The translations under genes and the position numbers were made by a program. Of a stretch of DNA of 64,000 nucleotides, positions 1 through 11,460 are shown in pieces; within the stretch, counting starts at the first letter, position 1, and each line of letters begins with the position of its first letter. The notes under the pieces were generated by a model. It saw only the letters and a program-made list of their open reading frames with translations. It did no database searches and had not been told where the DNA came from. The DNA is from Siderastrea radians (lineage: Eukaryota > Cnidaria > Anthozoa > Scleractinia > Rhizangiidae), in NCBI GenBank assembly GCA_964017195.1, contig OZ024890.1, positions 20,407,701-20,471,700 of the forward strand, given 5' to 3'.

Positions 1-1970
1 GAGTTGTATTTTGTTCAGGCAGAAGTGTGCTTTTCTTTACACGATCGAATTATTACGACAGAAACTTGCTGATTCTGTTAGCATGCCTGCTATGCGAAGT
101 TCCCAGTTTTTCTTTTTCAGATAGTAGGAGAAGCGAACCCCCCTTTTACCGAGGGACCCGTTTCTCGAAAGCCCCGCTGGAAAACTTTTCGAACCAGAAA
201 AGCCATTTATAAAAATATGAACCACTCACTCAACACAGCTGTTATTTTAACACGTCTTTAAGATAAGAAATGTTAAACGTACGTTAAGTTTAATGCTTAA
301 AAACCTCTTTGTTTTCAAGATATATCACAGGCACGATAATTCATGCCTGTGATCGGCCCGAAACGATTCGGGGCTTTCGAGAAACCCATATCCAGTGCGT
401 CTTATTTTCGTGGCCCTTTCTAATTTTCGCCGTCCCCACTACATGAGAGCATGGAACAGGCTAGATAGTAGTTAGTCTTATTACCCAGGTTTAGTGGTTT
501 ACCGTTTCTTTGCTCACCGATTCCTTGACGAGAAAAGAAAAACAATATTGTTTTAGATGAGACCTGGCGGACTGAATAACGAGTAGAAAGTTCTGTAAAG
601 AATAGCGACGGCAAAGTAAGCACTGAAATGAACTTAAAATAGTCCGTTAAGTTAATTTTCGTGTGAATCATGATAAAATTTAACTGAAGGACGACGTCAA
701 ACTTAGTTTATTAATACATAATATATGTTGGGGTATTTGCCAGCTCCAATGTATTGTCCGCCCAAGTCTCAAGTGGATAGTTTTTCTTTCATCATTGTAT
801 TTCCTTTTATATCGCTTAGAAAATTTTCTCTTTTTTTCCGTTTATCCATAAAGGATAGTATAGATGAAATTAAAAATTTTTAATTGTAAAACAAATTCAA
901 GCGACGCTCTCTGGAAGCCAGAAATGAAAACAAAATAAAATATTTAACATGTTGCAAGGTTTTCTGCTTGTGGGACGCCATCGAGTTGCCCAAGCAAACC
1001 GCGTAAAAACAAGAATAACCCGTTACAAATAATTCTAAGCTTTATATATTATTTATTTCAATTCAAACTTGGTGAGAAATTAATTATAACAGGAAAATCT
1101 AGAACCCTCACAGCCTGTATACTTTTTTGTCAGGAAAAAACTCGAAGTCGCAGCAAGGGAACGAAGAAATGCGCGGATTCTCGTTTCGCGCGCAGTTCTT
1201 TGTCTCAACACATGAAAACCCTGTCGACGCAGGAAAGAATACAAGGACACGCAGAACAGTTCGGTGTCCATGGTCTTATGTGTGTGGAGTTTAATTGATA
1301 CCACGAACGTCGTGGTTCTTAGCGGGTGATAACCGAGCTGATACTGCCATGCCGCAAAAGTTTCAACTGTAAGCTGAGGGGAGTTTTTGCAATGCCCTGC
1401 CTCGTACTCGGGCGCCGGTTTGCAGTGCACCTATCCCACAACGCCACGCGCCCATCATATAATAAGGGGGGATGCTTGGGGACGAGGCAGTGCAATGGCT
1501 GAAATTGACTTGAAAACTACTTGACAAAGCTCCATCCCCTCCCCCACCCAAATTTGCATGGAAAATCAAATTAGATGACGCTCTTATCGAGCTGAGAGAA
1601 AAAGAGAACTTCGTTAACTAAACACTCAGTGTTGAAGGACCATGAAGTAGTGTTACAATTCACGGCTGTCTTTGTTTTTTACAACATGCAGAAAATTGTA
1701 AGTATAAATAAACTATAAAATAATTGGGATAACCAAGGCCAATTTCAAGCTTTAATTATATTTCATCACAACTGGCATTTCTATAAAATAGTTTACAACT
1801 CTAATAGTACTCACCGATTTTGCTCACCAGGAGCAACTAATTCCGAAAATTAACACATCATGCGGTGATGTAATAAAAACAATAAATTCTTGGTGATAAA
1901 TAAACTATTTTTAATCGGAAATTCACCCTTTCGTTATCCATTCATTGAAAATTTCCCAGCCATAAGACTG
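1..1970. other. Intergenic sequence, no gene recognised
   Basis: AT-rich sequence downstream of the minus-strand epimerase gene. Short open frames on both strands show no recognisable domain, no splice context and no conserved motif, so I do not call them genes. The only structured part is the inverted-repeat element at 161-384. A 3' UTR of the epimerase gene presumably extends leftwards from 1970, but I see no convincing minus-strand AATAAA close to the stop codon. Confidence 0.6.
161..384. repeat. Fold-back element with 16-bp terminal inverted repeat and inner hairpin
   Basis: A perfect 16-bp inverted repeat (tttctcgaaagccccg at 161-176 and its complement at 369-384) bounds about 224 bp. 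Just inside the right arm is a second hairpin with 10-bp perfect arms at 324-333 and 343-352. The arrangement resembles a small non-autonomous DNA transposon (MITE). I found no convincing target-site duplication, so the exact ends are uncertain. Confidence 0.5.
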
Positions 1971-3896
1971 TCAAATATTTCTTGCTTTTTCTATTTCCTC
2001 ATTGTTCAGGCAAGGTAAAAGTTTCATAAGTTCTTGAACCCCTTCTTGCACTGAGATGGTGGCCTGAAATCCCAGAGCTCTGATCTTCTTGTACGATACT
2101 TCATAATCCCTCTTATCTTTGTCCTCCCCCGCGGTATTTTCCGTGATAACACATCCCGGCACGCACTGTTGGATGATACGAGCAACTTCAGACTTGGACA
2201 GGTTCATAGCCTCGTCTCCAACGTTGAATGCTTGCCCCTTCATTTGCTTGTAGTTTTCCATCGCGAAGACAAACGCCCTGGCAGCGTCTTTCACGTGGAG
2301 AAAAGTGCGGCGGAACCCCCCCTGATACAGGTCAAAGTGCTGCAACCTTAGAGCCTTATCAGTGAGGTCATTCACCAGCAAATCAAGCCTAAGCCGGGGG
2401 GACACACCAAACACCGTCGCCAAGCGAAGAGCTACTCCCCCTGTGTTCAACACCATCTTCTCCCCCTCGGCCTTTGTGCTGCCATACAGTGTCAGGGGGG
2501 AGATGGGTGTGTCTTCTGTGCAGAGACCGCTGAGCACGGCTCCGTAGCATGAGCCGGTGGATGAGTACACTAAACGCTGGTTTGGCGCTAGGTTGTCTAC
2601 AATGTTCTTGGTGCCTTGCTGGTTTATCTATGAGAAAAAATAAGATAATAGGTGAAAAACGGTGATTGTTTTCACAGAAACGCAGCTCCACAAAGGCGAG
2701 ATTTTTGTAAATGGATTCCAAACACCATTCAAACATCAAGTTCAAAATGAAAGCCCCTTTATAAGAAGTAACCTTCATAACGCCGAAATAAACTGGAGGC
2801 ATATTTAGGGAAACGGAGTTTCGCCTCAGCGGATGGAGTGAGAAACAACTTGTTCTGCGAAAATTGCGGAGTCTAAGATCCCACGAAGTGCAAACGAAAC
2901 TGAATACGCCTCCGTTAGAAATGTTTGACGTTCCCACGCCCTAGTACGAACACTTTAGAAGGTCTAACAACTGGGAACAATGAGAAAGTTGGTTCAGTCT
3001 ACTAGGTGGCAAATTTCTCCAGTGGATGTATGGCTGGAGGGAGGCCGTGTCGAGTAAGTCAACTTATCGTACGTTCCACTTGCTCAGACTGTGGGGGCAG
3101 GAACGGTGCGAAGGGAAGATGACGAGTCAAGAAGAGTTATTGTGAGTAAAAATAAAATTTAAAAATACAACACAGGACTAGGAGATGTGCACAGTCCCAT
3201 TGTGCGCGCAACTTTTACTTCTCGCGGCGCCTATTTTTCACTCTCCAAAAATTTAACCCCTAGAGAAGGCTCAAGGCTCTAAAACTTCTCGCTTACCGTT
3301 TCCATTAGACACCCCCTCCCCTCACCCCTTCCCGTTTCTTTGGGGACGTCCGCTCTTTGCATTTTTCAGTTTTGCAGAATATTCCCCAATGTTGCAAAAA
3401 AATTCCCAATGCATAGGGCAGAATAGTGCAGGCGGGAGAAGCAAGGCGTGGAGAAGGTAGACTTTCCGTCAACGATTTAAAACGAAAGATTTAAAACGGC
3501 CTCTGGAAACGATCTTAAATGGTGTGCAAACTGCACACCATGAAAATAAACTGTGCACGCAATATTTGAGGGTAAACAAACCTCCACTGCTTCGTCCTTA
3601 AACTTCTCACAGGCAGGATACCCCACGATGGCCGCCAGATGAATAATAACATCGCAGTCAGACATCCATCTAGCTAGAAGTTTCTTGTCCAGGATATCTC
3701 CGAGGACAATCTCCAAATGTGGATTACCAGCATGGCTCAAGAGGGACCCCGCGCCCCACATAAACTTGTCATATACTACCACTTCATAACCACGTTGGAG
3801 CAACATTGGTACCAGCGTTGAACCAAGGTAGCCTGCGCCGCCCGTGACCAATACTCGCTTGGTTGAAACACCGTTGGTAATCCCATTGAGATTCAT
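1971..3896 (-). CDS. Extended-SDR NAD-dependent epimerase/dehydratase, two coding exons
   Basis: Coding exon 1 is 3896-3582 and exon 2 is 2627-1971, both on the minus strand, with a 954-bp phase-0 GT-AG intron. Together they give 323 residues. The nucleotide-binding motif TGGAGYLGS is at residues 18-26, the serine/threonine-rich active-site strand [10 protein letters not shown] at about 125-134, and the catalytic YxxxK at Tyr153/Lys157 (LTLYGSTK). The C-terminal region has [12 protein letters not shown], typical of nucleotide-sugar epimerases and dehydratases resembling bacterial surface-polysaccharide enzymes. The likely role is cytosolic conversion of an NDP-sugar, but the substrate cannot be read from sequence. 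I start at 3896 rather than the upstream in-frame ATG at 3941 because a splice acceptor (atttccag) lies between them, which also implies a 5' UTR intron. It is roughly 70% identical to the paralogue at 34486-35589, which has a longer N-terminus and lacks this intron. Confidence 0.9.
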
Positions 3897-3941
3897 TTTC
3901 TTTTTAACTGTTTTTTTCTGGAAATTGAAAATAGAAATCAA

Positions 3942-5689
3942 TTCTAAATCAGCTGTTTGTGTGGTCTTATCCCCAGAATCTATAAAATTAATTGCGTACT
4001 GGGAAAAGATCCAATAAAGTTAACATTGTTTGGTGGCTCTGAGGGCTGATTCATTCGAGACTTCACGAAGGTGTTTTATATAACGGAGTATTTACTCAAA
4101 CTGGTTAAATAAACTCTCAGGAAGGGCTTGACATTCAAAATGCTCAAAGGACCTGACAAATTCCCTAACACTTTCTTCATCGATTTACCATCTAACTTAC
4201 TAATGTAACGTTCTATTTACTTGGAAAATTACACAATCAATTACTCCACTGGTCAATTTATCCAGTTCGCTGCAGTTTGCCACCCAGTAACTTTTTAAAC
4301 GGGGTTCAGTATTAACACCTTACTGTGCAGGTACAATATCTGCAGATATTATAACTCTAAAAAGGAGCTTTTCACTCTTGCAGAGAAGACAAGCCAATTC
4401 CCTAAGAACAAAAATGGCTCATTTGAAAACCTTCAAAATTACCCATCTAAACTCTTACCTCAATCATAAAGTAACTTTGATTACTACGGTTCGTGTAAAT
4501 AAATAGGTGAGCACTTATCAGGTGTTCTTTCAGGGTATTTTTGTTATGCTAAAACGGTATATAACGACATGGCCTGCTATGGCGGTCAGAAGTTCCACAA
4601 ATGCGCCATGCAATTACAACTTTTCAAAAGCTACTGTTTTGCTTCTCGTAGCTTAACATGCGGCAGCCGAACACGGCTTTGTTCGCTCATTATCACCCAA
4701 TTCAAGAGCATTCTCTTTTATTTAGTGTATTACACATGCACTCAGGCAGATGTTTACCACAAATTGTTACTTATGACCCAAGTTTTGCGGTGTATAGAGT
4801 GAAAAAAAAACGAGACTGAAGAGACAGAAATTGATGACTAAAAATGCTGAACGTATCATAGTGTTTTCATGTTTTACTGTTTTAACGTATGATACAATGT
4901 TAACTAGTTTCACAGCGTGGACTTAAGCCGTTGTCTGCAACGATTGTCATCTTTTGTTTAAAACATTACAAAATTTTCATTATACAGACTGATAACCCAT
5001 GCAGTTTCACTGTACAACTACACATGAATCTTTCCCTGATAAAATCTTGAGTTCTTAATGTCTTTTCACTTTTTTCACTTTCTCGAATGTTCTGTACGGT
5101 GTATGTGCTTCGTTGCTTGATTATTTACTTAGAATTTAATGTGTATTGTTGCATTTTTAACTTAACAAGAACTAGAAAACAGGAAATCCCACGTCCGCGA
5201 GTTTTTGTCATGGAAACGTTGCCTAGTGTACGCGCGCAGCCGGGCACATCATATGAACAACAAGCACGCACTCAACGCTCCTTTCCTGGAGTACTTCAGT
5301 CGAGGAATGCACTGCGTGTGGATACCTTCAATTTCCTTTCTCCGTTTGTTTTTCTTCCGCAGGAAGGAAAAGGAGAACGCCTCCGCGCGGATAATACTCG
5401 CCGAAAATCGGAGGGTAAAACCACAATTTAAAATGCAATGCTAGTATTATAGAAAAAGATTTGCTGTCCAGATCTACTGTCCAAAGTTTTGCTTACTAGA
5501 ACTTGCATTTCACAGAGGAGAGAATAGATTCAATTCGGAAATGAGTGAAAGGATGGAAGTAGATTGGAGTTTGTTAAAGTCGATTTCCTGACCAGATATC
5601 CTGATATCACAGTTGCCATTCTGATGGAAACTGATTTGAGTTTTGAAGCTGTTATTTTGTCTTGATCTTAAGTTTATTTCCATGCTTTC
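3942..5689. other. Intergenic sequence upstream of the epimerase gene
   Basis: No coding region or RNA gene is recognisable. It should contain the promoter and any first non-coding exon of the minus-strand epimerase, since a splice acceptor lies about 20 bases before its ATG. I could not identify the matching donor or a TATA box with confidence. Confidence 0.5.
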
Positions 5690-7129
5690 ATCACTTCTGT
5701 GATGTTTTCTTCCCTATCTCAATTAAATCTAGCAAGCCTACCAAAAAAATTCCTGACCATTATCAAAACACGACGTATCAGCCGATATCGTTCCTTTCAT
5801 ATTTATTGAAATAAAAACCGGCAGAAGCATCTCCATATTAACTCGAATTTCTTTCTAATTTCAACTAACGGCAGTTTCTTCTGCTTCACACGTACCTTAC
5901 AGACATTTCACCCCCGATAACTTTGGTTGACTAAGGAGTTTTGCGCTTCTTTTGACGGTTCAAGTGCGGTAGTTTGAGTAATTGAGCTTCCACATTTGAT
6001 TTCACACGAATAAAGAAAGCTCTTAGAAGAAAATAAATAAGTACCTCCAGGTACATCACGCATGAAATAAATTCAATGTTTGCTTGCCCAACAACACGTA
6101 AGAGTTGAATGAACAAAAACAGGACGTAACTTGAATTAAAACGTTTATCACACTAGAAAAGACACCAGCTAACTCGGTCGTTTTGTGACAATATCCTCGT
6201 TGTCTATGTCAGTGTATCCAGAATTCGTCAGAAAAAAAGCAATAACTGTTTCACGTGCATCTACCTACCACCTACGCTTTACTCTGTTTGAATGAATGAC
6301 ACTGACCGTAGCCGGCACAGCTCGCTTCTTTCCCTGTCGACACAATTTTTTTTCCTTTCCCGATTATAGATCTTTTAATTAAACGGCAGTCAAACCTTTC
6401 CCCAGTGGGCATGACAACCCAATATGCCGAGCAAACGGGTTGGATTTAACCGATCTTAATACCGCATGAGATGAGAATTCCAAGCGGACATGCATGCTTA
6501 GTAGTTCGAGGAGATGGCAGAGGGAACCCTGGACTGTTTGTTTTATTTTTCGATGTTAAGGGTTAAGGTTAGGGTTATAAAAGTAAACTAACGCGGGTTC
6601 ATTATTTCACGCGAATTAAGTGAGCATTCTTGAGAAAAATAAATAGCTACCCTAGGTACATCAGGCAGAAAATAAATTCAATGTATGCCTTCAAAGCGGC
6701 TTACTGAGTTCTTTTTGCCGTAATTGTCCTCGTTTTCTGGGCAAATATAGCGGTTAGAATTCTCAAGTGTGAATTGTTTTGCATACCCAAACTTACCAGC
6801 CTCGCTTATGCTCTGTTTTGATGAATATCACGAGCTGCAAGCTAGACACGGTTCACTTCTTTGCTTGTCGACACCCCTAGCTGAATTCTTTGTCGATTCC
6901 GCTTTACATATCTTCAATTTATTGAATGACAGTCAAACCTTTTCCCAATGGGCATGACAACTTACTACGTCAAGCAAACGAAGTGGAGATAATTCATCAT
7001 GAGAATAACGAGTGGTCATGCATGCCTCAGTAGCCGGCTCGGCTCTAAACTTGAGTTGACAGTTCGAAGAAATGACGGAAGGAACCCTGGTCTGTTTGTT
7101 TCATTTATCTGTGTTTGCACCGTACAAGA

Positions 7130-7640
7130 ATTTGGGGTCTTACTGTGCCGCCTTTGTCTGAGTTACCCGGCAGCCCCCAGGGCAGCCGAACTTTTGAAGA
7201 TTGGCTTGTTCAAATTCCCTCCCCTCGGAGCAAGAAAGCCGTTCAAATGCCCCACCAATTAGTACTGAACTGCCTCTCCTCAAAGACAAATTTGGTCTTC
7301 AATCAAGCACTTTACATGCCTTTCAGAGAGAGATATGCCGTAATGACACCTTCAATCTTCTTTTAAAGACCCTTTTCAAAGAGTTATTCACTAACAAAGG
7401 CGAAATTCTATCTTGTAAATCCGTCAGACCCCGCAAAAACCGAAAAAATTCACGGGCCTATTACGTCAGAACAAGAGGTAAATCCGGTTCAAATTCCCCA
7501 CCCTTCCAACACAACGTTCAAATTCCCCTCTCCCCGGGCACGATTCATAGTCAAATGCCCGGGGTATGCCCGGGGTACGCCCGGGGGGGGATGTTGAAGT
7601 TTCGAATTGATCGGCGCATTAAACCGTTATTCTTGTCTCT
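7130..7640. repeat. Insertion-like block rich in 'caaattcccc' and 'gcccggggta' motifs
   Basis: This block interrupts the surrounding repeat unit. It contains several caaatgcccc or caaattcccc motifs and ends in three near-tandem gcccggggta units at about 7557-7590, followed by a G-run. Similar GC-rich ends occur in coral repeats I remember. A 170-codon open frame at 7201-7713 crosses it but has low-complexity composition and no domain, so I do not call it a gene. Confidence 0.4.
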
Positions 7641-8086
7641 TAAATTATCCCCCCCCCCCATTGCTTTCATCACTTTTGGCGATATTTCTGTTATTTTCAA
7701 TGTAATAAACTGAATAAAGCAAGCTAATGCCAAGTTTCTGACCATTAACAAAACACAATGTATCAGCTAAGCCATTCTCCCTTTGTTATTCCATCTTCTA
7801 TTTAAATGAAAAAACGGTAGCTTCTCCATAACTCAAATTTCTCTCTAATTGGGACTGTTGGCAAGTTTTCCCTGCTTCACACTGAAATCAGTTCACACCG
7901 GATAACTTTGTTTTACTGAATAGTTGTGTGCTTCTCTTGACGAAAGGCAGCATTATTTCGTACGAACCATAAAGGGAGCTTTTGAAAGTTAATACATATC
8001 TACCCCAGGTAAATCGGGCATAAAATAAATTCAATTTATGCCTTCAAAACAGCACGCAAGTTAATCATAAAAACAGGACGTTAATA

Positions 8087-8354
8087 CAGGAACGGCGGAG
8101 CCGGGGGGGCTGGGGGGGGCTTGCCCCCCACTTTTGAGGAGGAAGACATTTTATTTTGTTTTAGTATATTTAGTATATTTTATCCAGGCTAATTATTTCA
8201 AGAAGTATCTCGCGGAGAATGCTGTAAATACGATTTCCGAGACTCTAGATTTCAAAATTTTCTGGGGGAGGATGCCTCCAGACCGAACTACCAACTCGCG
8301 CCTCCGGCGCTCGTTTTAAGCCCCCCCACTTCAAAATACGCTCCGCCGTCCCTG
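8087..8354. mobile_element. MITE, 268 bp, with target-site duplication
   Basis: The ends are CAGGAACGGCGGAGC and GCTCCGCCGTCCCTG, a 15-bp terminal inverted repeat with one mismatch. It is flanked by TAATA on both sides (8082-8086 and 8355-8359), consistent with a 5-bp duplication, or a TA duplication if the outer matches are chance. The interior has C- and G-runs. It carries no transposase, so it must depend on an element elsewhere. A decayed relative of the right end lies near 16740-16780. Confidence 0.75.
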
Positions 8355-9334
8355 TAATAAAAGACACTAGCTTACTTGGTTCTCTTTCCGTCATTTCAGG
8401 CCTCGTTTTCTGGGTAAGTAAGGCTATAATTTGTAAAACTAAATTGGTTTGGATTTACATACTTACCACCCACGCTGACACTATGTTTGGATGAATATCA
8501 CGAGCTGCAGCTAGACACGGTTCAGCCCTTTCCTTGCCAACACCCCTGATTTCTTTGTCGATTCTTTTTAATCTTTGCATTATTAAACGATAGTCAAACC
8601 TTTCGAAAGTGGGCATGACTGCAAACCCAATATGTCAAACGAACGGGTGGATTTCATTCATAGGAATGAGAATAACGAGTAGTCATGCATGGCTGAATAG
8701 CCGACTCTTAACGCGCAGTTGGTAGTTTGAAGACGTGGTTGAAGTAACCCTGGTCTGTTTATTTCATACGTATAAACCGAGCTTTTGCAACTTCCGTCTT
8801 GACGGCTCGAGTAATCGCTGGAGAGTCTGCATAATTTCATACGTATAAAGCGTCCTTTTGTGAGAAAATAAATGGGTACTCTAGATATATCAGGCATGAA
8901 ATAAATTCAGTATCAGTATCAAATTCAAAACATCACGCAAAAGTTGAATGTTTAAAAAAGGGACGTAACTTGAACACAACAGTTTACGCTCTAAAAAAGT
9001 CACCAGCTAGATCGGTTCTTTGCTGCGGCAATTTCCTCGTTGTCTGTGTCAGTGCAGCCAGAATTCGTCAGAAGAAAACAACTGTTTCGCATGCATGCAC
9101 CTACTTACCACCTATACTTTAATCTGTTTAATAACTGTTTAGAGTGCACCTACGGCTACAACCTACGCTATACTATATATGTTTGAATGAATGCCACTAG
9201 CTGTAGCGGGGCTGTAGCTCGGCACCGGTTCACTTCTTTCCCTGTCAAAACATCTTTTTTTTCGTTCATTATAGATCTTCAGTTTAATCATTGAAAGGCT
9301 AAGCATGCCGGGCATACAATCAAGCAAGTATACC

Positions 9335-9470
9335 AAGCATGCATGTCCACTCATGATTCTCATCTTATGTATAAAAAGATCTGTTTAATCAAGCCCGTTT
9401 GCTTGGCATATCAGTTGGGTTGTCATGCCCACTGGGGAAAGGTTTGACTGTCGTTTAATGATGATTAAAT
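9335..9470 (-). repeat. Reverse-complement copy of the array anchor
   Basis: The block at about 9389-9460 is the reverse complement of the anchor that runs forward everywhere else in the array. The neighbouring 9335-9372 is the reverse complement of the 'cataagatgagaatcac' block that normally follows it. It therefore marks a local inversion, or an insertion in the opposite orientation, inside the array. Confidence 0.6.
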
Positions 9471-10327
9471 GACGGCATTCTCGTCCCCAGAGCTACGCGG
9501 CTTTTTTTAAATTACGTCTCTTGTAGCTCTGGTAACGGCCAAAAATTTACTTTTTTTGATTGGCCGATTCAAACTGTATGCGCAATAACGTAAAATTTTT
9601 TGGGTTCTTCGCATAACGTTTTATTTCCGATTGAATTAATCAGGGCATTAATTAATATATTGACTTGATCATCAAGGCAGATTAAGCGACCAAATTTTGA
9701 ATTCAAAGTGTTGAGATTGTCACTAAATGCCAGCGATTCTTTCCTCGCTACAGCGTTTTCTACAAAACTACAGCTTGTCCATAAATAAACTTACATGTAA
9801 CTGTCTCATCAACTTTTATAATGACCTCTTGATGTCGATGTTTAAAAACTTGGACGCCAAATGCTTCTGGAAATTTTCGATGGGGTAAAACGTAATACAG
9901 TATAGCGTTTAGGCGTGGCGAAACGATAAGTACACAGTTGACATTCTCATACAACAGAAACCAGGCGAATGTAATAAAATAACTGTACAATTCAATATAA
10001 CGCAAATGCAATCAGATTATAATATTATACCTTTAATCAGGCAAGATACAAATCCAAAACCCGTGAGCAAAATGCAGGGACAATCGTTCTTCTGAACAAC
10101 TACGGCACGAAAGGCAGCTTCTTAAGTTTGTTCCTTTTAAAGCTCCAGGTTTTCCGCTAATTGCAGGAGATTAAGAGGGTCCCGAACAGCTTTTAGTCGA
10201 ACCATATTAAAGCACCACGACTCGATCGACAGGAATTCAAATTTCTCAGTTGTTGTCAGAATTGTCATGCCCTCCACGGACGAGAACAGAGCAGGCGCAA
10301 TAGCACCTTAACGAATTAGACATGCGC

Positions 10328-10400
10328 TACCGGATGTCGTGAATACGACATCCGGTAGAGCCCTACGATCCCACCGCTGACAGAACAGATCGTAGGCTCT
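10328..10400. repeat. Two adjoining hairpins
   Basis: The first hairpin has perfect 13-bp arms (10328-10340 and 10345-10357) and a 4-base loop. The second follows at once, with arms 10357-10370 and 10388-10400 matching except for one bulged base. Together they occupy 73 bases at the edge of a repeat unit. They could be a fold-back element or a structured transcript; no coding role is visible. Confidence 0.6.
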
Positions 10401-11460
10401 GGGAACGAGAATGAAATGACGGTCAAACCTTTCCCTATCGCGCATGACAACCCAATATGCCAAGCAAACAGGCTGAATTCAACAGACCTTATGAATACCT
10501 ACCTAATAAATAAATATAAATACCTATCTTGTAATCTCGAGTGGACATGCATGCTTGGTAGTTCGAGGAGATGTCTGAAGGAACCCTGGACTGTTTGTTT
10601 CATTGATTTCTGTGTCAGCACGATACAAGGATGAACTAGTACAGTACTTACTTCAAACGGAGATGAACAATTGGAGTTCTTCTGCGCCGCACATGTCTAA
10701 GTTACCCTGGCGCCGTGGTAAAATCTCTCATTCCGTATGCAGGTGGTTTGCTTATGCATGACACTAATAAATAGCAATTTGACTACTGTTCCTATCAGTT
10801 CCTCAAAGAGGATTTCTAGGGGTATAGTTCTGTAAGAATTCTCGATATACAGTAGCTGTATGTCTAACCGGCTGACATTAACGCAAAAAATTCGGATTAT
10901 AGGAGCCATTTACCCTTATGAAAGCCTTTCCTTCGAATGGCCCTTTGAGGAGTAGCGAACTCTTATTTTGTCTTTTAAGTTTATTTATCTATTTCCTTGC
11001 TTTCATCACATTTGACCACATTTTCTTCTTATTTAATATAGTAAAGCCAGCTTACAGCCATTAACAAAACACGATGCGAGTATCAGGCAAGATACTGTCC
11101 CTTTCATGTTCTATTAACATGAAAACTGTCTGAGCATCTTCATAACTCGAACTTCTCTCTAATTCCAACTGATCGCATTTCCCCCCTCTTTACCATTTAC
11201 AGAAATTTTACGCCCGATAACTCACTAGGTTGTCTCGAACAGTTTTGTCCTTCTCTGGACGGTCGTGTACATAATTTCACGTGAAAAATAAGTGAGTTTT
11301 TGCAAGCAAATAAACAGCTACACTAAGTACATCCGACATAAAACGAATTTAATGTTTTGCGGCAATTTCCTCGTTGCTAGTGACAATGTAGCACCAGTCT
11401 AGCAAGAATTCGTGATCATTGTTTTACACGCATTTGCGTAACGCTTTTACTCTGCCAGTT

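Noticed and set aside
6555..6580. Interstitial telomere-like sequence ('ttaagggttaaggttagggtt')
   Set aside because: Only about three imperfect units; too short to distinguish from chance in AT-rich DNA.
7201..7713. 170-codon open frame in the repeat array
   Set aside because: It crosses low-complexity C/G-rich repeats and has no homologue pattern; treated as repeat-derived.
9760..10011. Minus-strand frame followed by a good splice donor (ACAT|GTAAGT)
   Set aside because: A possible exon, but no recognisable domain and no partner exon nearby.
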